A DNA stretch of 9,260 nucleotides from an uncultured Elusimicrobia bacterium (GCA_903874575.1 CAIQSZ010000335.1:1-9260); one strand, 5' to 3'. Shown: positions 1-5,520, counted from the stretch's first letter. The notes: generated by a model not told the origin, from the letters alone. Numbers and translations are program-made.

Positions 1-131
1 CGCGGCTCTACGATCTCGCCCGCGACACGGGAGACCGCCCGCACGAACTGTACGTGATCCCCGAGGTGAAGGGCGCCGGCGTCTACGGCTTCTCTTTCGC
101 CGACTCCTGCACCGCGACCAAGCTGCCCTGA
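1..131 (+). CDS. C-terminal fragment of an unrecognised protein
   Basis: The open frame enters from the left edge (first full codon at 3) and ends at TGA 129-131. It encodes 42 residues, beginning RLYDLARDTGDRPHELYVIP and ending with SCTATKLP. The codon use is GC-rich like its neighbours, with G or C at nearly all third positions, which supports real coding. I do not recognise the family. The fragment has no hydrophobic segment or clear catalytic motif, only one Cys near the end. The stop lies about 15 bases before the -35 box of the next gene, so the two are probably separate transcription units. Function cannot be assigned from this piece. Confidence 0.6.
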   Translation, partial: RLYDLARDTGDRPHELYVIPEVKGAGVYGFSFADSCTATKLP

Positions 132-145
132 GCCGCGCGCGCGGC

Positions 146-174
146 TTGACGCCCCCGGGGATTGTTGATAATAT
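146..174 (+). promoter_or_regulatory. sigma70-like promoter of the TetR regulator gene
   Basis: A TTGACG -35 box lies at 146-151. The -10 is either TAATAT at 169-174 (17-base spacer) or GATAAT at 167-172 (15-base spacer, closer to TATAAT). It sits in a small AT-rich island in otherwise GC-rich DNA. Transcription would begin near 180, leaving a leader of under 20 bases before the ATG at 198. Confidence 0.6.
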
Positions 175-196
175 TAACCGGACGGTCAGTCAATAT
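171..196 (+). promoter_or_regulatory. probable autorepression operator (imperfect palindrome)
   Basis: This is a 26-base imperfect inverted repeat centred between 183 and 184. Nine of 13 base pairs are symmetric, with outer arms ATATT and AATAT exact. It overlaps the -10 box and predicted transcription start and stops two bases before the regulator's start codon. TetR repressors commonly bind palindromes of this size in their own promoters, so autorepression is the natural reading. The binding itself is inferred. Confidence 0.5.
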
Positions 197-197
197 C

Positions 198-845
198 ATG
201 GGATCAAAATCCGGCGTCGCGGCGCGCGAACGCATTCTCCGGGAGGCGGAGCACGTCATCCACCTCAAGGGATACGGCGCCGCCTGCATGGAGGAGATCG
301 CGAAGGCCTGCGGGATGACGAAGGCCAACCTCTTCCACCACTACGGGTCCAAGTCCTCCTTGGCGCTCGCCGTCCTGGATTTCAAGATCGCGGAGTGCCG
401 CGCGCGCCGGATCGAGCCCCTGTGCGCCCAGGCCGCGCCCGAAAAGGCCGTGGAGCGGATGTTCGACGAAGGCGCCCGGTTCTTCCAGGGGATCGGCTGC
501 AAGGCGGGCTGCTTCGTCGGAAACATCGCGCTCGAGATGAGCGACTGCGACGAGCGCTTTCGCGCGAGGGTCGGGGATTTCTTCGCCGAGTGGGCCGCGG
601 GCATCGCGAAGTGCCTGGAGCGCTGCAAGGCGGCGGGCTACTTCGCGCCGTCGTTGGACTCGCGCGCGACGGCGGAAGCGATCGTCGCCCTGTACGAGGG
701 CGCGATCATGCTGACCCGCTCCCAGCGCGACGCCAAAATCTTCAAGCGGGTCGGAAAGATCGCCCGCTTCGTTCTGGAGCAGCACAAAGCCGAAAAAAAA
801 AGGAGGAAAATCACCATGGGTCCGAAGACTCCCTGCGGGTGCTGA
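198..845 (+). CDS. TetR/AcrR-family transcriptional regulator, cysteine-rich, NemR/AcuR-like
   Basis: This 215-residue cytoplasmic DNA-binding repressor has an N-terminal helix-turn-helix at about residues 31-55 (MEEIAKACGMTKANLFHHYG, then SKSSL), typical of TetR proteins. The ligand domain carries GCKAGCFVGNIALEMSD, which matches the GCLxGN-type segment of the NemR/AcuR-like branch. Some members of that branch sense electrophiles through cysteine. The protein has 11 Cys, including GCKAGC, KCLERC and a terminal PCGC, which would suit thiol sensing, but that role is inferred. The ATG at 198 is chosen because it abuts the operator and begins just before the HTH domain. It has no Shine-Dalgarno. 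An upstream TTG at 162 would lie before or in the -10 box and is unlikely. The target genes are unknown; the adjacent thioredoxin genes are candidates. The last residues overlap a possible mini-gene. Confidence 0.88.
   Translation: MGSKSGVAARERILREAEHVIHLKGYGAACMEEIAKACGMTKANLFHHYGSKSSLALAVLDFKIAECRARRIEPLCAQAAPEKAVERMFDEGARFFQGIGCKAGCFVGNIALEMSDCDERFRARVGDFFAEWAAGIAKCLERCKAAGYFAPSLDSRATAEAIVALYEGAIMLTRSQRDAKIFKRVGKIARFVLEQHKAEKKRRKITMGPKTPCGC
816..845 (+). CDS. possible 9-residue Cys-containing mini-ORF inside the TetR 3' end
   Basis: An ATG at 816 is preceded by a consensus AGGAGG (801-806) with a 9-base spacer, after a run of nine A (793-801). It would encode MGPKTPCGC, in the same frame and with the same stop as the TetR gene, so it could simply be the regulator's tail. 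Two points suggest otherwise. The Arg codons AGG AGG are unusual in such GC-rich coding DNA. The site is also one of the best ribosome-binding sites in the window. A GC-rich hairpin follows 11 bases after the stop, and then the thioredoxin genes. A leader peptide with two Cys codons is conceivable. The evidence is weak. Confidence 0.25.
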   Translation: MGPKTPCGC

Positions 846-856
846 GCCCGTCCATC

Positions 857-899
857 CCGCCGCCCTCCGCTCCGCGAGGCGCGGAGGGCGGCGGTTCTT
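857..899 (+). terminator. GC-rich hairpin, likely terminator or attenuator
   Basis: A perfect 14-bp stem pairs 857-870 (CCGCCGCCCTCCGC) with 881-894, around a 10-base loop, and is followed by TTCTT at 895-899. The T tract is short, so termination may be partial. It lies between the TetR stop and the thioredoxin lipoprotein start at 928. No separate promoter is visible there, so partial readthrough would be needed to express the downstream pair from the TetR promoter. Confidence 0.55.
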
Positions 900-927
900 G
901 CCTTCGCTCCCGCATTCCCCGCCCCCC

Positions 928-1434
928 ATGAAACGCATCATACGAGCCTTACCGTTCGCGCTCGCCCTCGCGGCGGCCGCCGCCCTGCCCGGCTGCGGCT
1001 CCGGCGACGCCTCGGGCGTCGCGCCCGACTTCACGCTGGCCGCTCCCGACGGCAGCTCCGTCAAGCTGTCCGCCAAGAAGGGACGCGTCATCGTCTTGAA
1101 CTTCTGGGCCACCTGGTGCGATTCCTGCAAGGAGGAGCTGCCCGCCCTGCGGGCGCTTCAGGCGCGCTCCGGGGACGGCACGTTCGAGCTCCTTGCCGTC
1201 AGCGTCGACGACTCGCCCGCGAAGGTCGTTCCCACCTTCGCGGCGGCCCACGGGTTGACCTTCCCGCTGCTCTACGCCGACCGCCGGACGCTGGACGCCT
1301 ACGCGGTGCGGATGCTGCCGACCACCTTCCTGATCGCCCCGGACGGCGTCATCGCGCGCCGCTATGTCGGACCGCTGGACGTACGGACGGTCGAAAATGA
1401 TATTCTCAGCCTTCTCAACAGGAGACCCTCATGA
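928..1434 (+). CDS. TlpA/ResA-like thioredoxin-fold lipoprotein
   Basis: This 168-residue protein is a membrane-anchored periplasmic thiol oxidoreductase. A short basic N-terminus (MKRIIR) leads into a hydrophobic stretch and the lipobox LPGC, placing the lipidated Cys at residue 23. The thioredoxin domain follows from about residue 31 (VAPDFTLAAPDG). Its active site is WATWCDSCKEELP with Cys64 and Cys67, and the cis-proline loop is MLPTTFLIAPDG (Pro131). Family members usually reduce cytochrome c apoproteins or other exported disulfides; the substrate here is unknown. CDSC replaces the more common CPPC. The ATG at 928 is preferred because it gives a proper lipoprotein signal; the TTG at 898 would add a Pro-rich leader. 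It lacks a Shine-Dalgarno. The stop overlaps the next start as ATGA, so the two genes are coupled. Confidence 0.88.
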   Translation: MKRIIRALPFALALAAAAALPGCGSGDASGVAPDFTLAAPDGSSVKLSAKKGRVIVLNFWATWCDSCKEELPALRALQARSGDGTFELLAVSVDDSPAKVVPTFAAAHGLTFPLLYADRRTLDAYAVRMLPTTFLIAPDGVIARRYVGPLDVRTVENDILSLLNRRPS

Positions 1435-2201
1435 ACCGAGTCCTCGCCGCCTCGCTCAGCATCCTCGTCGCCGCGCCGGCCTCCGCCGCCGTCAGCCGCG
1501 ACGAGCTCAAGAAGGCCCTCGACGCCAATCCCGACCTGGTGATCGGCGCCCTCAAGAAGGCCGATAAAACCGCCCTCTTCGAGCTGATCATGGACGCCCA
1601 GCGCGACTATCAGTTGAAGAAGCAGAAAGAGGAGGAGGCGAAGGAGAAGGCGGAGCTGGAAGCCGCCTATAAGAACCCCTACAAGCCTTCCATCGACGAT
1701 AAGACGCGCATCCGCGGCGACAAGAACGCCCCGATCACGTTCGTGGAGTACTCGGACTTCCAGTGCCCCTACTGCAGCCGCGGCTACCAGGTCGTCGAAA
1801 CCGTCCGGCGCAAGTACGGCGCGAAGGTCCGCTTCGTCTACAAGCATATGCCGCTCGTCGCGATCCACCCGTTCGCGTTGCCCGCGGCGAAGTGGCTGGA
1901 GGCCGTCGCGATCCAGTCCCCCGAGAAGGCCTGGCTGTTCCACGACAAGATGTTCGAAAATCAGAACCTGCTCGGAGAGGACTTCTTCAAGAAGACGGTC
2001 AAGGAGCTCGGCTTGGACGCCTCGAAGGCGGCCAAGGACGCGGACGGAGCCGCCGTCGCCGCGAAGATCGAGGCGGACATAAAAGAGGCCAAGAACTTCG
2101 GCTTCACCGGCACCCCGGGCTTCCTGATCAACGGCATCCCTCTGCGCGGGGCCTACCCGCCCGAGGAGTTCGACAAGGTCATCGCGCGCCTGGGCCTCTG
2201 A
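1431..2201 (+). CDS. secreted DsbA-family thioredoxin-like oxidoreductase
   Basis: This 256-residue protein opens with a Sec signal peptide (residues 1-20, ending ASAA). A charged, probably coiled-coil region follows at about 60-78, rich in K and E (QLKKQKEEEAKEKAELEAAY). The thioredoxin/DsbA domain begins near residue 97 and contains ITFVEYSDFQCPYCSRG with Cys112 and Cys115. An alpha-helical insert precedes the cis-proline loop FGFTGTPGFLINGIPLRGAYP (Thr228-Pro229). This is the DsbA/BdbD/Com1-type layout, and CPYC suggests an oxidase or isomerase in the periplasm. The Lys/Glu-rich N-terminal region may serve as a dimerisation stalk, by analogy with ScsC/DsbG-like proteins (inference). AGGAG lies 7 bases before the ATG, which overlaps the upstream stop, so translation is coupled to the TlpA-like lipoprotein. 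That protein could act as its redox partner. Confidence 0.9.
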   Translation: MNRVLAASLSILVAAPASAAVSRDELKKALDANPDLVIGALKKADKTALFELIMDAQRDYQLKKQKEEEAKEKAELEAAYKNPYKPSIDDKTRIRGDKNAPITFVEYSDFQCPYCSRGYQVVETVRRKYGAKVRFVYKHMPLVAIHPFALPAAKWLEAVAIQSPEKAWLFHDKMFENQNLLGEDFFKKTVKELGLDASKAAKDADGAAVAAKIEADIKEAKNFGFTGTPGFLINGIPLRGAYPPEEFDKVIARLGL

Positions 2202-2215
2202 GCCCCGAACGATCG

Positions 2216-2245
2216 AAGGCCCGCCTCGCGGCGGGCCTTCTTTTT
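2216..2245 (+). terminator. Rho-independent terminator after the thioredoxin pair
   Basis: A perfect 10-bp stem (AAGGCCCGCC at 2216-2225 with GGCGGGCCTT at 2230-2239), a TCGC loop and a CTTTTT tail lie 14 bases after the DsbA-like stop. This is a classic intrinsic terminator. It separates the thioredoxin operon from the metal-box promoter that follows. Confidence 0.92.
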
Positions 2246-2251
2246 GCCCTC

Positions 2252-2274
2252 TTATTGATATTGAATCTCAATAA
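2252..2274 (+). promoter_or_regulatory. upstream Fur-like operator (box 1)
   Basis: This 23-base palindrome is centred at G2263, with core TTGATATTGAATCTCAA flanked by TTA and TAA. Only one symmetric pair (2259/2267) is mismatched. Read as the Fur 7-1-7 pattern TGATAAT-n-ATTATCA, it matches 6 of 7 positions on the left and 5 of 7 on the right. It covers the -35 hexamer at 2261-2266, a position where binding would repress. The regulator's identity is inferred; another metalloregulator is possible. Confidence 0.6.
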
Positions 2275-2289
2275 AGAGCGTGCTACAAT
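2261..2289 (+). promoter_or_regulatory. sigma70 promoter of the flavin/outer-membrane operon
   Basis: The promoter has TTGAAT at 2261-2266, a 17-base spacer and TACAAT at 2284-2289. Both hexamers match consensus in all but one or two positions and the spacing is ideal. It lies in a strongly AT-rich island of about 80 bases directly after a terminator. Initiation near 2296 would fall inside operator box 2. The gene's Shine-Dalgarno (AAAGGA, 2315-2320) sits 8 bases before the ATG at 2329. Confidence 0.8.
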
Positions 2290-2291
2290 CT

Positions 2292-2318
2292 CTTTATTGA
2301 AATTTAATCTCAATAAAG
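2292..2318 (+). promoter_or_regulatory. downstream Fur-like operator (box 2)
   Basis: This 27-base palindrome is centred at T2305, with core TTGAAATTTAATCTCAA extended by matching CTTTA and TAAAG arms. One pair (2301/2309) is mismatched. It shares the 13-base block AATCTCAATAAAG with box 1. The two centres are 42 bp apart, about four helical turns, so bound proteins would lie on the same face of the DNA. It covers the predicted transcription start and reaches into the ribosome-binding site. Confidence 0.6.
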
Positions 2319-2328
2319 GATTTCCCGA

Positions 2329-3213
2329 ATGAAGCGCCTCGCCGCCCTCGCCGTGGCCCTCGCCGCCGCCGCGCCGCCGTCCGCCCTCGCCGGGGAGAAC
2401 GCGTTCGGCTATCTCTATCCCGCCGAAACCGTTCCCGCCGGGCACTGGGAATACGAGCAGTGGAACACCCTGCGGACCGGGAAGGCGCGCGGCGACTACC
2501 TCGCCTTCGATCTGCGCAACGAGATCGAGGCGGGCGTCACGGACCGGCTTCAGCTTTCGCTGTACCTGAACAGCTCCTACCTTCGGACCCGCGACGCCTA
2601 CGATTCGGAAGACGCGTCCGCCGACGCGAGGAACCGCTCCGATTTCCAGGTGAACGGCCTCTCGGCGGAGATCGTCTACCGGCTCCTCAGTCCGTTCAAG
2701 GACGGAGCCGGCCTCGCGCTCTACTTGGAGCCCGAAGTCTCGGCGCGCGACGCCGAGACCGGCGAGGACGTCGCCGAGCGCGGGGTCGAGATGCGCGTGA
2801 TCCTGCAAAAAGACTTCCTCGAAGACCGGTTGGCCGTCGTCGCCAACCTCGCCGCGGAACCCGAGTGGGAGAAGGACCACGGAAACTCCAAAAAGGAGCT
2901 TTGGACCGAGCTCTCCGCGGGCGCGTCGTACCGCGTCCGGCCTCGCCTCGCCCTGGGGCTCGAACTGGTCCACCGCGCCCAGTACCCCGACATGAACGCC
3001 GGCCGTCAGGGCCTCTACGCGCTCTACGCGGGCCCGAATCTGCACTACGGCGGCGACAAGTTTTGGCTGACGGCGACCGCGCTGCCGCAGATCGCGGGCT
3101 GGCCGCGCCGGCTGGGGACGGCAACCTCGGGCGCGCCGATCGGCGCGCGCAACCTCCATCTCGGCCTGCAGGAGCGCTTTGAACTGCGGCTGAAGCTGGG
3201 CGTGCCGTTCTAA
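2329..3213 (+). CDS. DUF6662-like outer-membrane beta-barrel protein
   Basis: This 294-residue protein begins with a signal peptide (cut near SALA-GENAF, residue 21). The rest consists of alternating aromatic and polar stretches typical of amphipathic beta strands. Recognisable segments are ENAFGYLYPAETVPAGHWEY, FDLRNEIEAGVTDRLQLSLY, LYLEPEVSARD and LYAGPNLHYGGDKFWLTAT. It ends with LRLKLGVPF, an aromatic C-terminus usual for outer-membrane barrels. I recognise the pattern as DUF6662, whose function is not established to my knowledge. It is the first gene behind the paired metal-type operators and is followed after 12 bases by the FMN-binding gene. It may be the outer-membrane part of a flavin electron-transfer or iron-linked system. 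The barrel call is firmer than the role. Confidence 0.75.
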   Translation: MKRLAALAVALAAAAPPSALAGENAFGYLYPAETVPAGHWEYEQWNTLRTGKARGDYLAFDLRNEIEAGVTDRLQLSLYLNSSYLRTRDAYDSEDASADARNRSDFQVNGLSAEIVYRLLSPFKDGAGLALYLEPEVSARDAETGEDVAERGVEMRVILQKDFLEDRLAVVANLAAEPEWEKDHGNSKKELWTELSAGASYRVRPRLALGLELVHRAQYPDMNAGRQGLYALYAGPNLHYGGDKFWLTATALPQIAGWPRRLGTATSGAPIGARNLHLGLQERFELRLKLGVPF

Positions 3214-3225
3214 GAGGTTGAGGCG

Positions 3226-3768
3226 ATGACGTTCGCCCGACGCGCCGCGCGGCTGGCTCCGCTGACCGCCCTCCTGGGGCCTGGAACCGCGCTGGTCGCC
3301 CGCGCCGAAACGTACATGACCGACGTCCAGGCCGCAACGACGATCTTTCCCGGCTCCAAGTTCGAGCGCCGGACGCTGACTTTGAGCGACGCCGACGCGA
3401 AGGCGGTCCGAGAGGCTTCGGGGCAGGCCGTCCGCTCCAAAATCATCGTTTACTGGAAGGATGCCGGAGGAAACGCGGTGTTCGTCGATCAGGTCCTCGG
3501 CAAGCACGAGTTCATCTCCTACGCGGTGGCCGTCTCGACGGCGGGCGCCGTCGCGGGAGTCGAAATACTCGAATACCGCGAAACCTACGGCGGCCAGATT
3601 CGAGGGGCGGCCTGGCGCCGGCAGTTCGTCGGCAAGACGAAGACGTGTCCCCTGAAGCTGGACGCCGACATCCGAAACATCGGCGGCGCCACCCTCTCCT
3701 CGGCCCACGTGACGAACGGGGTCAAGCGCGTCCTCGCCACCCATGATCGAATCCGCGCGCGTCTATAG
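3226..3768 (+). CDS. exported FMN-binding domain protein (covalent flavin carrier)
   Basis: This 180-residue protein has an Arg-rich, hydrophobic N-terminus cut near VARA-E28. The FMN-binding (PF04205-like) domain is recognised by VEILEYRETYGGQIRGAAWR, then FVGKTKTCPL, and the attachment motif DIRNIGGATLSSAHVTNGVK. In NqrC/RnfG-type proteins, ApbE links FMN by phosphoester to the Thr of SGAT. The equivalent here is Thr156, in a GGAT variant. It would act as a single-flavin electron carrier outside the cytoplasmic membrane. The start at 3226 is supported by AGAGG 8 bases upstream and by the signal peptide. The 3' end overlaps apbE by 26 bases, tying carrier and maturation enzyme together. The electron donor is probably a membrane protein such as the product at 4543; the acceptor is unknown. 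Confidence 0.85.
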   Translation: MTFARRAARLAPLTALLGPGTALVARAETYMTDVQAATTIFPGSKFERRTLTLSDADAKAVREASGQAVRSKIIVYWKDAGGNAVFVDQVLGKHEFISYAVAVSTAGAVAGVEILEYRETYGGQIRGAAWRRQFVGKTKTCPLKLDADIRNIGGATLSSAHVTNGVKRVLATHDRIRARL

Positions 3769-4546
3769 AAGAAAGCGCCCGGCCATGGGCACTTTCGCGA
3801 CGATCACCGTCGAACGCTCGCGCCGCGCCCCACGCGCCGTCGCCGCCGCGTTCGCCGAACTTCGGCGCTTGGAGGCGATGCTGACGGTTTTCGCCCCCGG
3901 CTCGGCGCTGTCGCGCCTCAACGACGCGCCGGTCGCGACGGAAGTCGAGATCCCGCCCGAACTGGCGGCGGTCCTGCGCCTGGCCCTGCGCGTGCGCCGC
4001 CTGTCCGGCGGGGCGTTCGATCCATGGTTCGCCAGCGGCGCCCCGCCGTCGGCGGACCCGCTCGTCCTGATCCGCAAGGGCGGCCGGACGCGGGCGCGCA
4101 AGCTGCTCCCCGTCCGCCTCGACCTGTCGGGCGTGGCCAAAGGCTTCGCGGTCGACCGCGCGGTGGCGGCGCTCAAACGCCGGCTGCCGCGGGCCTCCGG
4201 CTGCGTCGACGTGGGCGGCGATCTGCGCTTTTTCGGCTCCGCCCCGCGCCTGACGGCGCTGCGGGTCGGCCCGCCGCGCCGTCCGTTTTTGCGCCGCCTC
4301 CGCCTCGACGTCCCCGCGCTCGCCTGCTCATCGCCCGCTTACGCGCGCGCGCATCCCGCCTCGTCGACGCGTTACGGACGGCGCGCGCGGGCCGCGACCG
4401 CGGCCGCCGTCGCGCGCAGTTGCATGCGGGCCGACGCACTCACGAAGGTCGGCCTGTTCGCCGATCCTCGGACCGCGCGCGCCTGCGCGCAAGCCCTCGG
4501 CGCCTCCATCCTGCTTTTCGACGGCGCCGGCCGGGCGCGCGCTTGA
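3743..4546 (+). CDS. apbE: FAD:protein FMN transferase (ApbE)
   Basis: ApbE transfers FMN from FAD to a Thr/Ser of FMN-binding domain proteins, with Mg2+. The 267-residue product shows the family motifs in order: PAMGTFATITV (14-23), LEAMLTVFAPGSALSRLN (43-60), SGGAFDPWF (88-96), LDLSGVAKGFAVDRA (126-140), CVDVGGDLRF (154-163) and SCMRADALTKVGL (226-238), where Asp231 is a likely Mg ligand. It is shorter than classical ApbE, and I cannot see the H-x-x-D-P-x-S/T-G segment, as in short ApbE forms. No signal peptide or lipobox is visible, whereas many ApbE proteins work in the periplasm. Its site of action is therefore unclear. The ATG at 3743 keeps the strand before MGT; the ATG at 3785 (residue 15), after the upstream stop, is an alternative. 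Its evident substrate is the product of the overlapping upstream gene. Confidence 0.9.
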   Translation: MIESARVYRRKRPAMGTFATITVERSRRAPRAVAAAFAELRRLEAMLTVFAPGSALSRLNDAPVATEVEIPPELAAVLRLALRVRRLSGGAFDPWFASGAPPSADPLVLIRKGGRTRARKLLPVRLDLSGVAKGFAVDRAVAALKRRLPRASGCVDVGGDLRFFGSAPRLTALRVGPPRRPFLRRLRLDVPALACSSPAYARAHPASSTRYGRRARAATAAAVARSCMRADALTKVGLFADPRTARACAQALGASILLFDGAGRARA

Positions 4547-4957
4547 AGCTGTCGAAGGGCTTCAAAGCCCTCCTGTATGCCGCATGCGGCGCGCTGTACG
4601 CGACGGGCGTCGCGGTGCGGCTCCTCGCGACGCGCGGGCTGGTCGACCGAGGTCTCGGCCCCGAGCCCATGCCCGCGCGGACCTCGATCCTGATCGCGCA
4701 CTCGGTCGTCGGCTTGGCCTTCCTCGTCCTGTTCGGCTGCCTCTGGAGCGCGCACGTCGAGCCCGGATTGCGCCGGAAAAAGAAGCGGCGCAGCGGACCG
4801 GTTTTGCTCGCGGCGTTCGGGATCATGATCCTCACCGTGCCGTTGTTGTTCTACGCGAGCGGCGAGGCCGCGCGCGCGGACAGCCGCGGTCCACGCCTGG
4901 CTGGGCGTGATCCTGCTCGCGCCGTTCCTGTTCCACCTGCGCTCGGAGCGCGTCTAA
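4543..4957 (+). pseudogene. frameshifted four-helix membrane protein, possible b-type cytochrome (DUF4405-like)
   Basis: The start is TTG at 4543, overlapping the apbE stop as TTGA. The frame encodes KALLYAACGALYATGVAVRL, TSILIAHSVVGLAFLVLFG and GPVLLAAFGIMILTVPLLFY, three membrane helices. It then runs into low-quality sequence after (CG)5 at 4869-4878. In the neighbouring frame the expected fourth helix resumes as TAAVHAWLGVILLAPFLFHL and ends at TAA 4955-4957. Adding one CG unit would join the parts into a protein of about 139 residues. The break may be a sequencing error or a real slippage mutation. Helices 2 and 4 each carry a His at both ends (53 and 71; VHAW and FHLR), an arrangement that could hold haem as in small membrane cytochromes found with ApbE and FMN-binding proteins. 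The haem role and the DUF4405 likeness are inferred. Confidence 0.65.
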
Positions 4958-5520
4958 AGGCGCGACGCGTCGGCCGCAAGCCTGTCGAGCGACGCGCGGT
5001 CGTCGCCGTAGCAGCCGCGAACGCGGCCGTCGCCGTCGATAAGCGCGAACCTTGCCGCGCTCGCCGCGGCCTCGATCTGGAAGCCGTCGCGCAGAAGCCT
5101 CTCCACCGCGGACCGATCTCCGGTCACGAAGTACCATCGCTGGGAATCGGCCTTGGCCTCCTTGGCATGGACCGCCAGGACCTCGGGCGAATCATGATCG
5201 GGGTCCATGCTAAACGAAAGGAATCCGACGGACGACGGCAGGCGCCGCTGTAAGTCGGCCATGTCTTCGGCGCGCCCGAGGCACGAGCCGGCGCAGCGCG
5301 TGAGCATGAAATCGGCGATCCAGACGCGGCCCCGCAGCGCGCGCAGGTCGAGCGGCGAAACGCCGTCCGAGGTGACCGCGGTCAAGGAAAAATCGGGCAA
5401 GGCGCGCAGCGGAGCCGGAACGCGCGCGCAGCCGAGCGCGAGGGAAAAGACGGCGAGAACGGCAGCGGCGCTCGAAAGCGCCGAAAGCTCCCTTGCTCGA
5501 ATAAACCGATCAGGGGTCAC
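4954..5520 (-). CDS. SCO1/SenC-like thioredoxin-fold lipoprotein lacking the copper His
   Basis: This 188-residue protein starts at GTG 5520 and overlaps the hemerythrin-like stop by 11 bases. A basic N-terminus and hydrophobic core end in the lipobox LALGC (Cys31), so it is an envelope lipoprotein. The SCO fold is shown by LPDFSLTAVTSDG, TRCAGSCLGRAEDM (Cys76 and Cys80, the SCO CxxxC), SFSMDPDHDSPEVLAVHA and WYFVTGD. SCO proteins bind Cu with this Cys pair plus a later His in an H-S-x-x-x-x-L-I-D context. Here that segment reads AASAARFALIDGDG, with Ser154 in the His place. Copper delivery to cytochrome oxidase is therefore doubtful and a thiol redox role is more likely. Its stop overlaps the stop of the convergent membrane gene by 3 bases. 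Confidence 0.85.
   Translation of the reverse strand: MTPDRFIRARELSALSSAAAVLAVFSLALGCARVPAPLRALPDFSLTAVTSDGVSPLDLRALRGRVWIADFMLTRCAGSCLGRAEDMADLQRRLPSSVGFLSFSMDPDHDSPEVLAVHAKEAKADSQRWYFVTGDRSAVERLLRDGFQIEAAASAARFALIDGDGRVRGCYGDDRASLDRLAADASRL

Noticed and set aside
843..899. UGA after PCGC followed by a hairpin as a selenocysteine site
   Set aside because: Readthrough would give a Pro/Arg-rich tail without homology, and the hairpin plus T-rich tail is better explained as a terminator or attenuator.
204..1130. Long minus-strand open frame opposite the TetR and TlpA-like genes
   Set aside because: It is antisense to two recognisable proteins, and its translation is Arg/Gly/Ala-rich without any family motif. 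Long empty frames are expected in GC-rich DNA.
2179..3744. 521-codon minus-strand open frame opposite the DUF6662-like and FMN-binding genes
   Set aside because: Antisense shadow of two well-supported genes; it also crosses the terminator and operator region and shows no domain.
4879..5253. In-frame continuation of the membrane gene to the TAA at 5251-5253
   Set aside because: After the CG run the frame yields a low-complexity Arg/Ala tail antisense to the SCO-like gene, while the adjacent frame yields a proper fourth helix.
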